The position numbers and the translations under genes are program-made. The notes below the pieces were generated by a model. It was given only the letters and a program-made list of their open reading frames with translations, was not told where the DNA came from and ran no database searches. Source: Modestobacter sp. VKM Ac-2985 (GTDB lineage Bacteria; Actinomycetota; Actinomycetes; Mycobacteriales; Geodermatophilaceae). From it: a stretch of DNA of 64,000 nucleotides. The stretch lies in the NCBI RefSeq assembly GCF_026967925.1, contig NZ_JAPVBI010000001.1:1145613-1209612 (forward strand), in the 5' to 3' direction. Of the stretch, positions 8,151-16,699 are shown piece by piece; position 1 is the first letter of the stretch; each line of letters opens with the position of its first letter.

Positions 8151-8443
8151 GCCGTGCACGCGGGGCGGGCCGGGCGACCTGCTGGCGCAGCGCGGCGGTC
8201 CAAACGCGGCCAGCAGGAGGAGCGGCAGCCTCGTCGTCCGGGCTGGCCGTCGCTGCACCAGCCCACCTCGTTGCGCCGGGCCACCGTCCTCCAGTCGCGG
8301 GTGCCGGTCGTCGCCGGGGGACGGCGGGTGGGGCCGGTCACAGTCGGCGGAGTCGGGAAGGGTCGACGAACGGGACACCTTGTGCACAACACGACCCGCT
8401 GGCACGGCCGCGGGCACCGGACACCCGATGCGCAGGAGGACCC
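8151..8443. other. Non-coding stretch upstream of the aldo/keto reductase
   Basis: About 290 bases with no convincing gene on either strand. Part may be further eroded transporter sequence: a hydrophobic LPLLLLAAFG run appears on the minus strand near 8235. The promoter of the reductase should lie near its 3' end, but I cannot pick hexamers with confidence. A strong AGGAGGA ribosome site precedes ATG 8444. Confidence 0.4.
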
Positions 8444-9298
8444 ATGACCACCGCCACCACCCCGCAGACCTTCGACCTCGGTGGGGACCTGACCGTCCAC
8501 CGCCTCGGCTACGGCGCCATGCAGCTCACCGGCCCCGGTGTCTGGGACGAGCCGGCCGACCGGCCCGGCGCGATCAAGGTCGTGCAGGCCGCGATCGAGG
8601 CGGGGGTCGACTTCATCGACACCGCCGACTCCTACGGCCCGCAGGTCAGCGAGCAGATCATCGCCGAGGCGGCGTTCCCCTACCCCGACGGCCTGGTCAT
8701 CGGCACGAAGGCCGGCCTGACCCGGACCGGGCCCGGCGTGTGGCCGATCTGCGGGCGCCCCGAGTACCTCACCCAGCAGGTCGAGCTCTCGCTGCGCAAC
8801 CTGAAGGTCGACCGGATCGACCTGATCCAGCTGCACCGCATCGACCCGCAGGTGCCGCTCGCCGACCAGCTCGGCGCCTTCGCCGACCTCAAGGAGCAGG
8901 GCAAGGTGCGCCACATCGGCGTCTCCGAGGTCTCCGTCGAGGAGCTGGAGGCCGCCCGCGCGATCACCGAGATCGTCAGCGTGCAGAACCTCTACAACCT
9001 GACCAACCGGCAGTCCCAGGACGTGCTGGACTACGCGGAGGCCGAGGGCATCGCCTTCATCCCGTGGTTCCCCATCGCCACCGGCGACCTGGCCAAGCCG
9101 GACAGCCCGGTCGCGGCCGTGGCCAAGGAGCTCGACGCCACCCCGTCGCAGGTCGCGCTGGCCTGGCTGCTGCAGAAGTCCCCGGTGATCCTGCCGATCC
9201 CGGGCACCAAGTCGATCGACCACCTGACCGAGAACCTCGGCGCCGCGCAGCTCACGCTCTCCGCCGACGAGATGGCCCGGCTCGACGCCCTCGCGTAG
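8444..9298 (+). CDS. Aldo/keto reductase
   Basis: A 284-residue TIM-barrel NADPH-dependent reductase. The N-terminal LGYGAMQLTGPGVWDEP, the catalytic Asp/Tyr pair in DFIDTADSYGP, the active-site His in LIQLHRID and the cofactor-binding IPGTKSIDHLTENL are all present. The catalytic Lys region is the segment LVIGTKAG. It should reduce aldehydes or ketones; the substrate is unknown. The pattern resembles actinobacterial oxidoreductases of the pyridoxal-reductase/YajO side of the family. ATG 8444 follows AGGAGGA. It forms its own unit, closed by the hairpin at 9320-9362. Confidence 0.9.
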   Translation: MTTATTPQTFDLGGDLTVHRLGYGAMQLTGPGVWDEPADRPGAIKVVQAAIEAGVDFIDTADSYGPQVSEQIIAEAAFPYPDGLVIGTKAGLTRTGPGVWPICGRPEYLTQQVELSLRNLKVDRIDLIQLHRIDPQVPLADQLGAFADLKEQGKVRHIGVSEVSVEELEAARAITEIVSVQNLYNLTNRQSQDVLDYAEAEGIAFIPWFPIATGDLAKPDSPVAAVAKELDATPSQVALAWLLQKSPVILPIPGTKSIDHLTENLGAAQLTLSADEMARLDALA

Positions 9299-9319
9299 TG
9301 CTCGCCGAGGACGACGGTG

Positions 9320-9362
9320 TGCTGGACCCCCGGTCGCGTTCCTGGCGGCCGGGGGTCCAGCA
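9320..9362. terminator. 14-bp hairpin abutting the next start codon
   Basis: TGCTGGACCCCCGG at 9320-9333 pairs with CCGGGGGTCCAGCA at 9349-9362 around a 15-nt loop. It should end the reductase transcript. Its right arm stops only 7 nt before the ATG of the acyl-CoA dehydrogenase gene, so no room is left for a ribosome binding site. Confidence 0.65.
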
Positions 9363-9369
9363 TGTCGGC

Positions 9370-10524
9370 ATGGACAACGATGTCTTCCGCCAGGTCAAGG
9401 ACGCCGTCCGGCAGTTGGTCCGGGAGGTGGTCGTCCCTCGCGAGGAGGAGATCGACCTCGATGACCGGATCCCCGACGAGCTGCGCAGCGCCGCCGCCGA
9501 GATGGGGCTCTTCGGCTACGCGCTGCCCGAGGAGCACGGCGGCCTCGGCGTCACCATGAGCGAGGACGTCCAGCTGGCCTTCGAGTTCGGCTACACGACG
9601 CCGGCGTTCCGGTCGCTGTTCGGCACCAACAACGGCATCGCCGGGCAGGTGATCGCCAAGTTCGGCAGCGAGGAGCAGCAGAAGACGTACCTGCCGCGGC
9701 TGGCGGCGGGTGAGCTGATCGGCTCCTTCGCGCTCACCGAGGCCGAGGCCGGCTCCGATCCGGCCGGCCTGCGCACCACCGCCCGCCGGGACGGCGACGG
9801 GTGGGTGATCAGCGGCGGGAAGCGCTACATCACCAACGCGCCGATCGCCGACCTCTTCGTCGTCTTCGCCCGCACCGACCCGGCGGAGCGCGGTGGCCGG
9901 GGCATCTCCACCTTCGTCGTGGACGCCACCGCCCCCGGGGTCACGGTCGGGCCGAAGGACAAGAAGATGGGGCAGTCCGGCGCCTGGACCGCCGAGGTCT
10001 TCTTCGACGACGCCCGGGTCGACGCCGGGGCGCTGATCGGTGAGGAGGGCCGCGGCTACGCCAAGGCGCTGACCGTGCTGTCCCGCGGGCGGCTGCACAT
10101 CGCCGCGCTGTGCGTGGGGATGGCGCAGCGGGTGCTCGACGAGTCCGTCGCCTACGCCGCCACCGCGAAGCAGGGTGGGGCGCCGATCGGCCGGTTCCAG
10201 CTGGTGCAGGCGATGCTCGCGGACATGCACACCGAGCTGCTGGCCGCCCGCAGCATGGTGGTCGACGTGGCCGCCCGGTACGACTCGGGCGAGGACACCT
10301 CGGTCGGCCCCTCCGCCGCGAAGCTGTTCTGCAGCGAGATGGTCGGCCGGGCCACCGACCGTGCGGTGCAGGTGCACGGCGGGCTGGGCTACCTGCGCAG
10401 CACCCCGGTCGAGCGCTTCTACCGCGACGCCCGGCTCTACCGGCTGTACGAGGGCACCAGCGAGGTCCAGAAGGTGATCATCGGGAACGCGCTGCTCCGC
10501 GCCGCCGGCATGCCCCGGAGCTGA
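9370..10524 (+). CDS. Acyl-CoA dehydrogenase
   Basis: A 384-residue flavoenzyme of the acyl-CoA dehydrogenase family. The first signature is in FALTEAEAGSDPAGLRTTA, the substrate/FAD region is KRYITNAPIAD, and the second signature is QVHGGLGYLRSTPVERFYRD with the following RLYRLYEGTSEVQK. The catalytic base expected near the C-terminal Tyr-Glu-Gly-Thr motif is present (YEGTSE). It oxidises an acyl-CoA to the enoyl-CoA with electrons passing to ETF; chain length cannot be told. ATG 9370 is used, although the hairpin just before it leaves no Shine-Dalgarno sequence. Confidence 0.9.
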   Translation: MDNDVFRQVKDAVRQLVREVVVPREEEIDLDDRIPDELRSAAAEMGLFGYALPEEHGGLGVTMSEDVQLAFEFGYTTPAFRSLFGTNNGIAGQVIAKFGSEEQQKTYLPRLAAGELIGSFALTEAEAGSDPAGLRTTARRDGDGWVISGGKRYITNAPIADLFVVFARTDPAERGGRGISTFVVDATAPGVTVGPKDKKMGQSGAWTAEVFFDDARVDAGALIGEEGRGYAKALTVLSRGRLHIAALCVGMAQRVLDESVAYAATAKQGGAPIGRFQLVQAMLADMHTELLAARSMVVDVAARYDSGEDTSVGPSAAKLFCSEMVGRATDRAVQVHGGLGYLRSTPVERFYRDARLYRLYEGTSEVQKVIIGNALLRAAGMPRS

Positions 10525-10540
10525 GCGCCCCCGCTCACCA

Positions 10541-10600
10541 GGCATAGGAGGCTTTTCACCCGGTTTGCACGCGCAGACTGGGTGAAAAGCCTCCTATGCC
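10541..10600. terminator. 21-bp inverted repeat between convergent genes
   Basis: GGCATAGGAGGCTTTTCACC plus C at 10541-10561 pairs perfectly with the segment at 10580-10600 around an 18-nt loop. The arms are far less GC-rich than the surroundings (CTTTTC/GAAAAG). It lies between the acyl-CoA dehydrogenase and the oppositely oriented epimerase gene and probably terminates both. Confidence 0.7.
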
Positions 10601-10618
10601 CATGACGGGGGGCGGCGG

Positions 10619-11698
10619 CTACGCGGGGGTGTGCTCGGGGCCGGTGCCGGCGTGCAGCAGCGGGCCGGTGTGGCCCTGGCCCTTGCTGAGTGCGGCCACG
10701 AACTCGCGCAGCAGGTCGCCGCCGCGGTGCCGGGCGACCCACTCCAGCTCGGTACGGGCGCGCGTGGTGTCCAGCGGCGGCACGCCCAGCCCCAGGTCCA
10801 GCCAGCCGGGCTCGATCTGCAGCAGACGGGCGAGGAACGCCGCCTGCATGCCGGTGCGCAGCACCGGGGCGGGCACCGGCACCCGCCGCACGCCCAGGGC
10901 GCCGGCCAGCCCGTCGGCGTCGAAGTTGGGCGGGGCGGAGAGGTTGAACGCCCCGGGCGCCCGGCGGTCGAGGATCCGGGCGATCGCGTCGGCGACGTCG
11001 TCGGCGTGCACGAAGCCGAGGTGCAGGGAGCTCGGCAACGGCAGGGGGAGCAGCTTGGCCACCGCCCCGGGCAGGGCTCGCGCGGCCGGGAAGAAGACGG
11101 GGCCGAGGAAGTACCGGCCGATCTCACTGGCCGCATCGGGCTGCAGCACCAGTGTCGGGCGGGTCACCGACACGGTCGTGTCGGGGTGCGCGGCGTCGAA
11201 GTCCTGCACGAACTGCTCGCACTGCACCTTCTGCCGGCTGTACTGGGAGCTGGGGACGCCGGTGGCGGGCCAGTCCTCGCGCACCGGGTGCGTCTGCGGG
11301 CCCGCGGCGTAGGTGCCGATCGAGGACATGTGCACCACGTGCCGGACGCCGGCGGCACCGGCGGCGGAGAGCACCCGGCGGGTGCCCTCGACGTTCACCG
11401 CGTGCAGCACGTCGGGCTCCCGGTCCGGGATCAGCGCCCAGGCCAGGTGGACGACGGCGTCGACGCCGTCCAGGAACTCGGCCAGCACCGCCTCGCTGTC
11501 CGCGGAGCCCAGGTCGGCGCGGAACCACCGCACCCCGGCGTAGGGCTCCTCCTCCGGTGGACGGCGGCGGGCCAGCCCCCGCACCTCGGCCACCCCACTG
11601 TCGGCGAGGGCGCGCAGCACCGCCGTCCCCACGTTGCCGCTCGCGCCGGTGATCGCCACGGTCATGCCCGGGAGGAGTCCGCTGTTCAGCTCAGCCAT
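10619..11698 (-). CDS. NAD-dependent epimerase/dehydratase (extended SDR)
   Basis: A 359-residue extended short-chain dehydrogenase. The nucleotide site is TGASGNVG near residues 17-24, the active-site Ser lies in VVHMSSIGTY, and the YxxxK pair is in SQYSRQKVQCE. The C-terminal substrate domain has FVHADDVADAIARIL, as in nucleoside-sugar or NAD-epimerase relatives. Substrate unknown. The start could be ATG 11698 or the internal ATG at 11665 (MTVAITGASG), which has a better-placed ribosome site; I kept the longer form. The MFS transporter upstream on the same strand ends 53 bp away. Confidence 0.85.
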   Translation of the reverse strand: MAELNSGLLPGMTVAITGASGNVGTAVLRALADSGVAEVRGLARRRPPEEEPYAGVRWFRADLGSADSEAVLAEFLDGVDAVVHLAWALIPDREPDVLHAVNVEGTRRVLSAAGAAGVRHVVHMSSIGTYAAGPQTHPVREDWPATGVPSSQYSRQKVQCEQFVQDFDAAHPDTTVSVTRPTLVLQPDAASEIGRYFLGPVFFPAARALPGAVAKLLPLPLPSSLHLGFVHADDVADAIARILDRRAPGAFNLSAPPNFDADGLAGALGVRRVPVPAPVLRTGMQAAFLARLLQIEPGWLDLGLGVPPLDTTRARTELEWVARHRGGDLLREFVAALSKGQGHTGPLLHAGTGPEHTPA

Positions 11699-11751
11699 GC
11701 TCTCGGCGCTACCCTTACCACCCCGCCGTCACCCGTCACCTGCCCGGACGA

Positions 11752-13122
11752 TCAGTGCTGCGCGACCTCGGCTGCCCGATCGTCCAGCGCCATCCCGCGC
11801 AGCTCCGGCAGTCCCCAGGTCGCGACCGCGGCCATCAGGAAGAACGCGGCGAACGTGCCGAACACCAGACCGGTCCCGCCGGCGGCGAGCAGCGGCGGGA
11901 CGCTCAGCGGCGCGGCGATCGAGGCGATCCGGCCGAACCCGGCCGCAGCTCCGGCGCCGGTGGCCCGCAGGGCGGTCGGGTAGACCTCCGGGGTGATTGC
12001 GTACAGGGCTCCCCAGGCACCCAGGTTGAAGAAGGACAGCACCATCCCGGTGACCAGCACGGCGGTCTCCCCGGCCGCTCCGGCGAACAGCCCCGCGCCG
12101 ACCGCGGACCCGACCAGGAAGGCGGCCAGCGTGGGCCGGCGTCCCCACCGTTCGATGAGGAACGCGGCGACGGCATAGCCGGGGAGTTGCGCCAGCGTGA
12201 TCAGCAGGGTGAACCCGAAGGACCGGACCAGCGAGAACCCGGACTCGACCAGCAGGGTGGGCAGCCAGATGAAGGCGCCGTAGTAGGCGAAGTTGATCCC
12301 GAACCAGACCGTCCACAGCGCGGCGGTGCGCCGCCGGGTGCCGGCAGCCCACAGCGCCCGGGGCCCGGGCGGGGTGCTCGGTGCGGGCACCGGCGAGGGC
12401 ACCGCCGCGACGCCGGCCGACCGCTCGAAGCGACGCACGGCCGCCTCGGCCTCCGCTTCCCGGCCACGCAGCTCCAGGAACCGGACCGACTCCGGCAGCC
12501 CCCGCCGGACGACGATGGCGTACAGGGCGGGGGCCGCCCCGAGCGCGAACGCCCAGCGCCAGCCGGCGTCGCTGCGCGGCACCACGAAGTAGCCGATCAG
12601 GGCGGCGAGCAGCCAGCCGACCGCCCAGAACGCCTCCAGGGCCACGACCACCCGGCCGCGCACCCGCGTCGGCGCGAACTCGCTGACCAGGGTGGACGCC
12701 ACCGGCAGCTCGGCACCCAGCCCGAGGCCGATGAGGAAGCGGAACACCAGCAGCGCACCGACCGACCAGGCCAGCGCGGCCGCTCCGGTCGCCAGACCGA
12801 AGACCAGCAGGGTCAGCGCGAACACCTGGCGCCGTCCGATCCGGTCGGCGAGCAGTCCGCCCAGCGTGGCGCCCAGCGCCATCCCGACGAAGCCGATCGA
12901 GCCGATCCAGGACAGCTCGGTCGGAGTGAGGGACCACTGCACGGCCAGCGCTGCCATCACGAAGGAGATGAGGCCGACGTCCATCGCGTCCAGGGCCCAG
13001 CCGATGCCGGACCCGACGACGAGCTTGCGGTGCTCCCGGGTGACGGGGAGCCGGTCCAGCCGCTCGGCCCGGGTGAGGGAGGACGCGGTCGACGTGTGCT
13101 CGGTCCGGTGATCGGCACTCAT
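11752..13122 (-). CDS. MFS transporter, sugar/aromatic-acid porter type
   Basis: A 456-residue, 12-helix major facilitator. The loop 2-3 signature is GGLLADRIGRRQVFAL, with RFLIGLGLGAELPVA, an acidic loop between helices 6 and 7 (residues about 205-250) and a repeat signature IERWGRRPTLAAF in the second half. The N-terminal GIGWALDAMDVGLISFV, with Asp in helix 1, is typical of organic-acid/H+ and synaptic-vesicle-2-like porters. It probably imports an organic acid with protons; the solute is unknown. ATG 13122 gives a short hydrophilic N-terminus of usual length. The epimerase gene lies downstream. Confidence 0.85.
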   Translation of the reverse strand: MSADHRTEHTSTASSLTRAERLDRLPVTREHRKLVVGSGIGWALDAMDVGLISFVMAALAVQWSLTPTELSWIGSIGFVGMALGATLGGLLADRIGRRQVFALTLLVFGLATGAAALAWSVGALLVFRFLIGLGLGAELPVASTLVSEFAPTRVRGRVVVALEAFWAVGWLLAALIGYFVVPRSDAGWRWAFALGAAPALYAIVVRRGLPESVRFLELRGREAEAEAAVRRFERSAGVAAVPSPVPAPSTPPGPRALWAAGTRRRTAALWTVWFGINFAYYGAFIWLPTLLVESGFSLVRSFGFTLLITLAQLPGYAVAAFLIERWGRRPTLAAFLVGSAVGAGLFAGAAGETAVLVTGMVLSFFNLGAWGALYAITPEVYPTALRATGAGAAAGFGRIASIAAPLSVPPLLAAGGTGLVFGTFAAFFLMAAVATWGLPELRGMALDDRAAEVAQH

Positions 13123-13175
13123 CCCCGACGCCTACCCCCGGGGTGCAGCGGTCTAGTCACGGCTCCCGGCAGGTG

Positions 13176-14009
13176 TCAGCCGGCCGTGCGCACGTGCGCG
13201 GTGATCAGCTCCGCCGTCCGTTCGGCGGCCAGCTCGGGGATCCAGTGGTCGACGTCCTCGAGCACCTCCAGGGCGTACGCGGCGGTGACGAACGCAGCGG
13301 TCGCCTCGGTCGCGGCGCGGCCCAGGTAGGGGTCCTGGGCGCCCCAGACGTGCAGCGTGGGCACGCTCACCGGGCCCACCGGTGCACCGCCGGCGAGGGG
13401 CAGCGCGCGGTACCAGTTCAGCGCCGCGGTGAGCGCGCCCGGCTGGCGCATCCGGGCCACGTAGCGGTCGACCAGGTCGGCCGGCAGTCCGCCCTGGCCG
13501 AGCGTCCGGCGCAGCAGCGCACCCCGGCCGGCCAGCAGGGTGGCCTCCGGGACGGCGGGCAGCTGGAAGAACCCGACGTAGGCGGACCGCACCGCCTGGT
13601 CGCTGTGCCCCAGGGCCTGCGTCATCGCCGCCGGGTGCGGCACCGACAGGGCGGTCAGCGTGCGCACCCGCCAGGGGTGCCAGGCCGCCAGCGCCCACGC
13701 CGCGATCCCGCCCCAGTCGTGGCCGACGACGTGCACGCTGGGGAGGCCGGCGGCGTCCAGCAGCGCCAGCACGTCGTCGACGACCGCCCGCAGCCGGTAG
13801 GCCGCGCGCCCCGTGGGCCGGGCGCCGGGGGAGTACCCGCGCTGGTCGGGGGCGAGCGTGCGCAGCCCGGCCTGGTGCAGCGCCGGGCTCAGCCGGTCGA
13901 AGGCGCCGGCGTCCTGCGGGAAGCCGTGCAGCAGGACGACGGGCTCGCCGTCGGCCGGCCCGGAGTCGCGGACGTCGAAGACCAGGTCGCCGTGCCGGAA
14001 GGTGTCCAT
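13176..14009 (-). CDS. Alpha/beta hydrolase, epoxide-hydrolase/haloalkane-dehalogenase type
   Basis: A 277-residue alpha/beta hydrolase. The oxyanion motif VVLLHGFPQ stands near residue 25. The nucleophile elbow is GHDWGG near residue 97, with Asp rather than Ser as nucleophile, as in epoxide hydrolases and haloalkane dehalogenases. The C-terminal catalytic His is in DVDHWIPELAAE. A cap region lies between. It should hydrolyse an epoxide or related ester intermediate through an alkyl-enzyme. ATG 14009. The PPC-domain gene lies 49 bp upstream on the same strand, so co-transcription is possible. Confidence 0.87.
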   Translation of the reverse strand: MDTFRHGDLVFDVRDSGPADGEPVVLLHGFPQDAGAFDRLSPALHQAGLRTLAPDQRGYSPGARPTGRAAYRLRAVVDDVLALLDAAGLPSVHVVGHDWGGIAAWALAAWHPWRVRTLTALSVPHPAAMTQALGHSDQAVRSAYVGFFQLPAVPEATLLAGRGALLRRTLGQGGLPADLVDRYVARMRQPGALTAALNWYRALPLAGGAPVGPVSVPTLHVWGAQDPYLGRAATEATAAFVTAAYALEVLEDVDHWIPELAAERTAELITAHVRTAG

Positions 14010-14058
14010 GACCGGCTCACTGCCCGCTCCGCCCGGGGTGCACGCGCCGAACAGCTCG

Positions 14059-14502
14059 TCAGGAGGCGTCCGGGTCGATCAGTGCCAGGCCTGAGCCTGG
14101 GTCGTGCCGGCGTTGCAGGTGCTGGGCGCCGGTCGTGACGACCACCTCGAGGGTCGGGCGGGTCACCGCGCGGAGCAGGTGCCCGCCGACGGTCGACCCG
14201 TCCCGGCGGCCGCACACGACGTGCGCGTGCACCTGCCAGCCGCCCTCACCGTCCCGGGTGATGTCGCCGGCCAGGGTGAGCACCTCGACCTGGTCGGACA
14301 CCGGGATCTCGGCGTACTCCTGCTCGTCGAGATCGTAGAAGCCGAGCGTCGCCGAGGAGAAGGCGCCGATGCCGGTGAAGGAGCTGCCCGGCAGGTCGTT
14401 CTCCTCGGCCCAGCCGGCGAGCCCGGCCACGACCTCGTCGTCGGTGGCGAAGACGACGGCGTGCTGCCGTGGCGGGCCGTCGGTGAGCAGTCGTGTCCGC
14501 AC
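14059..14502 (-). CDS. PPC/DUF296 domain protein
   Basis: A 147-residue protein made up of one PPC (DUF296) domain: a beta-rich trimer-forming fold with GSSFTGIGAFSSATLGFYD, the central LTLAGDITRDGEGGW and the conserved HAHVVCGRRDGSTVGGHLL, which carries the conserved His residues and GGH. Bacterial single-domain members are often called DNA-binding proteins by analogy with plant AT-hook proteins, but no AT-hook is present and a DNA role is unproven. It begins GTG 14502, 6 bp after the small ferritin-like gene, so the two form an operon. Confidence 0.85.
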   Translation of the reverse strand: MRTRLLTDGPPRQHAVVFATDDEVVAGLAGWAEENDLPGSSFTGIGAFSSATLGFYDLDEQEYAEIPVSDQVEVLTLAGDITRDGEGGWQVHAHVVCGRRDGSTVGGHLLRAVTRPTLEVVVTTGAQHLQRRHDPGSGLALIDPDAS

Positions 14503-14508
14503 GTGGCG

Positions 14509-14739
14509 TCAGCCGCCCAGCCGGGCACGCAGCATGGCCTTGCCCTGCTCGCCACCCTTGCGGCTCTCGTGCTGCGCCTTGCGGAAGAACTCCGCCAGCT
14601 CGGAGTCGCCGGCGCGTTCGGCATCCTGGACGTAGGTCTCCAGGCGCAGCGCGTTGTCCAGGCTGGCCTGGGTGAACCAGAGCAGGTTGTAGTCCTCGTC
14701 AGCGGTGCCGGTGACGTTGCCGGTCTCGTGGGTGCTCAT
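14509..14739 (-). CDS. Small ferritin-like helical protein
   Basis: A 76-residue protein starting ATG 14739 behind a GGAGGG ribosome site. Its sequence (NLLWFTQASLDNALRLETYV, then DAERAGDSELAEFFRKAQ) predicts two long amphipathic helices with spaced Glu and His (HESRKGGEQ). This looks like half of a four-helix ferritin-like bundle and could dimerise around metal. That is inference. It lies first in an operon with the PPC protein. It faces the stress-type promoter of the ThDP operon and has its own GGGTAG element upstream. Confidence 0.65.
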   Translation of the reverse strand: MSTHETGNVTGTADEDYNLLWFTQASLDNALRLETYVQDAERAGDSELAEFFRKAQHESRKGGEQGKAMLRARLGG

Positions 14740-14781
14740 GGCGTGGCCCTCCGTTCCGTGTGTGATCTGGACCACTCATCC

Positions 14782-14807
14782 CTACCCCGAGATCTCCGCA
14801 CGAACAA
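14782..14807 (-). promoter_or_regulatory. Possible SigB/SigF-like promoter for the ferritin-like gene
   Basis: On the minus strand GGGTAG (14787-14782) stands 15 nt after TGTT (14807-14803 region, within GTTGTT). The -10 matches the actinobacterial stress-sigma GGGTA; the -35 is only partly like GTTT. The start codon lies about 43 nt downstream. Confidence 0.4.
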
Positions 14808-14842
14808 CTGACCGCGGTCGGCCCGATGTCGGGTCCGTCGTC

Positions 14843-14867
14843 GTTTTCTGTCCCGGGTCAGGGGTAC
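14843..14867 (+). promoter_or_regulatory. SigB/SigF-type general-stress promoter
   Basis: GTTT at 14843-14846 and GGGTAC at 14862-14867, separated by exactly 15 nt, match the actinobacterial SigB/SigF consensus GTTT-N14-16-GGGTAT almost perfectly. Transcription should begin near 14874, giving a short leader with a GGCGGAGGA site and a second GAGGGG site before ATG 14909. This puts the ThDP/FeS/enolase operon under stress or stationary-phase control. Confidence 0.7.
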
Positions 14868-14908
14868 GCGGGCGGAGGACGATGAAGTCGACGCGAGGGG
14901 ATCTCGCC

Positions 14909-16696
14909 ATGAGTCGCACTGTCGCTGACGTCCTGCTGGAACGACTGCACGAGTGGGACGTGGACAAGGTCTTCGCCTACCCGGGGGACGGGATCAACGG
15001 GATCCTGGCGTCGTTCGGGAAGCAGGACCACCTGCAGTTCATCCAGTCCCGGCACGAGGAGATGTCCGCCTTCGAGGCGGTCGGGTACGCCAAGTTCACC
15101 GGTCGCGTCGGGGTCTGCCTGGCCACCTCCGGCCCGGGCGCCATCCACCTGCTCAACGGCCTCTACGACGCCAAGCTCGACCACGTGCCGGTCGTCGCGA
15201 TCGTCGGGCAGACCGACCGCAGCGCCATGGGCGGCTCCTACCAGCAGGAGGTCGACCTGCTGTCGCTGTTCAAGGACGTCGCCCACCACTACGTGCACGT
15301 GGTCAACGTCCCCGAGCAGCTGCCCAACGTCCTGGACCGGGCCATGCGGATCGCAGCCGCCGAGCACGCGCCGACGGCGATCATCATCCCGGCGGACGTG
15401 CAGGAGCTGGACTACAGCCCGCCGACGCACGAGCACAAGATGGTGCCCTCGGCCGGCGTGCACACCTCCACGCCGCAGGTGACCCCCGACGACCCCTCGA
15501 TCCGCGCCGCCGCCGACCTGCTGAACGCAGGCGAGAAGGTGGCGATGCTCGTCGGGCAGGGTGCCCGGGGCGCCCGCGCCGAGGTGATCGAGGTCGCCGA
15601 CCTGCTGGGCGCCGGCGTGGCCAAGGCGCTGCTGGGCAAGGACGTGCTCCCCGACGACCTGCCGTTCGTCACCGGGGCGATCGGGCTGCTGGGCACCCGC
15701 CCGACCTGGGACATGATGAAGGACTGCGACACCCTGCTGACGGTGGGCTCGAACCTGCCCTACAGCGAGTTCTTCCCCGAGTACGACCAGGCCCGCGGCG
15801 TGCAGATCGACCACGATGCCAAGTACATCGGGATGCGCTACCCCTACGAGCTCAACCTCGTCGGCGACGCGGCGGCCACGCTGCGGGCGCTGATCCCGCT
15901 GCTGCAGCGCAAGCAGGACCGGTCCTGGCGAGAGGGCATCGAGGACGGCGTCCGGCGGTGGTGGGAGACCATCCACATGCGGGCGATGACCGACGCCGAC
16001 CCGGTCAACCCGATGCGGCTGTTCTGGGAGCTGAACGACCGGCTGCCCGGCAACGCGATCCTCACCGCGGACTCCGGCTCGGCGGCGAACTGGTACGCCC
16101 GGCACGTGCGCTTCGGTCCGGACAACCGGGGGTCGCTCTCCGGCACCCTGGCCACCATGGGGCCGGCCGTGCCCTACGGCATCGGCGCCAAGTTCGGGAA
16201 CCCCGACCGGCCGGTCATCGCCTTCGCCGGTGACGGCGCGATGCAGATGAACGGCATGGCCGAGCTCCTCACGATCGCCCGCTACTGGCACGAGTGGACC
16301 GACCCGCGGCTGGTCGTGGCGGTGCTGCACAACAACGACCTCAACCAGGTGACCTGGGAGATGCGGGCCATGGGCGGCGAGCCGAAGCTGGCGGAGTCCC
16401 AGACCCTCCCGGACGTCTCCTACGCGGCCTTCGCCGCCGGGCTGGGGTTCGAGGCCATCACCGTCGACGACCCCGACCAGATCGGTCCCGCCTGGGACCG
16501 GGCGCTGGCCGTCGGGAAGCCGGCGGTGATCGACGTGCTGTGCGACGGGGACGTCCCCCCGATCCCGCCGCACGCGACGCTCGAGCAGATGACCGAGACC
16601 GCCAAGTCGCTGTTCAAGGGCGACGAGAACGCCTGGGGAGTGGTCAAGCAGGGCGCCAAGACCAAGATCCAGGAGTTCCTGCCGCACCGGAGCTGA
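14909..16696 (+). CDS. Thiamine-diphosphate-requiring enzyme (pyruvate oxidase-like)
   Basis: A 595-residue three-domain ThDP enzyme. The catalytic Glu is in QSRHEEMSAFEAVGYAKFTG near residue 50, the middle domain (about 190-330) has the usual Rossmann-like fold, and the ThDP/Mg site is GDGAMQMNGMAELLT running to LHNNDLN. Overall it resembles PoxB-type pyruvate:quinone oxidoreductase and related acetolactate-synthase-like proteins. The substrate is probably a 2-oxo acid. ATG 14909 follows GAGGGG; ATG 14882 in frame is less likely. The Fe-S dehydrogenase follows after 3 nt, so its electrons or substrate may be shared with that enzyme. Confidence 0.88.
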   Translation: MSRTVADVLLERLHEWDVDKVFAYPGDGINGILASFGKQDHLQFIQSRHEEMSAFEAVGYAKFTGRVGVCLATSGPGAIHLLNGLYDAKLDHVPVVAIVGQTDRSAMGGSYQQEVDLLSLFKDVAHHYVHVVNVPEQLPNVLDRAMRIAAAEHAPTAIIIPADVQELDYSPPTHEHKMVPSAGVHTSTPQVTPDDPSIRAAADLLNAGEKVAMLVGQGARGARAEVIEVADLLGAGVAKALLGKDVLPDDLPFVTGAIGLLGTRPTWDMMKDCDTLLTVGSNLPYSEFFPEYDQARGVQIDHDAKYIGMRYPYELNLVGDAAATLRALIPLLQRKQDRSWREGIEDGVRRWWETIHMRAMTDADPVNPMRLFWELNDRLPGNAILTADSGSAANWYARHVRFGPDNRGSLSGTLATMGPAVPYGIGAKFGNPDRPVIAFAGDGAMQMNGMAELLTIARYWHEWTDPRLVVAVLHNNDLNQVTWEMRAMGGEPKLAESQTLPDVSYAAFAAGLGFEAITVDDPDQIGPAWDRALAVGKPAVIDVLCDGDVPPIPPHATLEQMTETAKSLFKGDENAWGVVKQGAKTKIQEFLPHRS

Positions 16697-16699
16697 GCC

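Noticed and set aside
8151-8443. Possible small genes in the gap before the aldo/keto reductase
   Set aside because: Candidate frames are Arg/Pro-rich, without ribosome sites or recognisable motifs; part is likely transporter remnant.
10563-10586. GGTTT and GGGTGA inside the hairpin loop, resembling a stress-sigma promoter
   Set aside because: GTTT and GGGTG have near-correct spacing, but the -10 lacks GGGTA, part of it is in the hairpin arm, and no gene follows on that strand.
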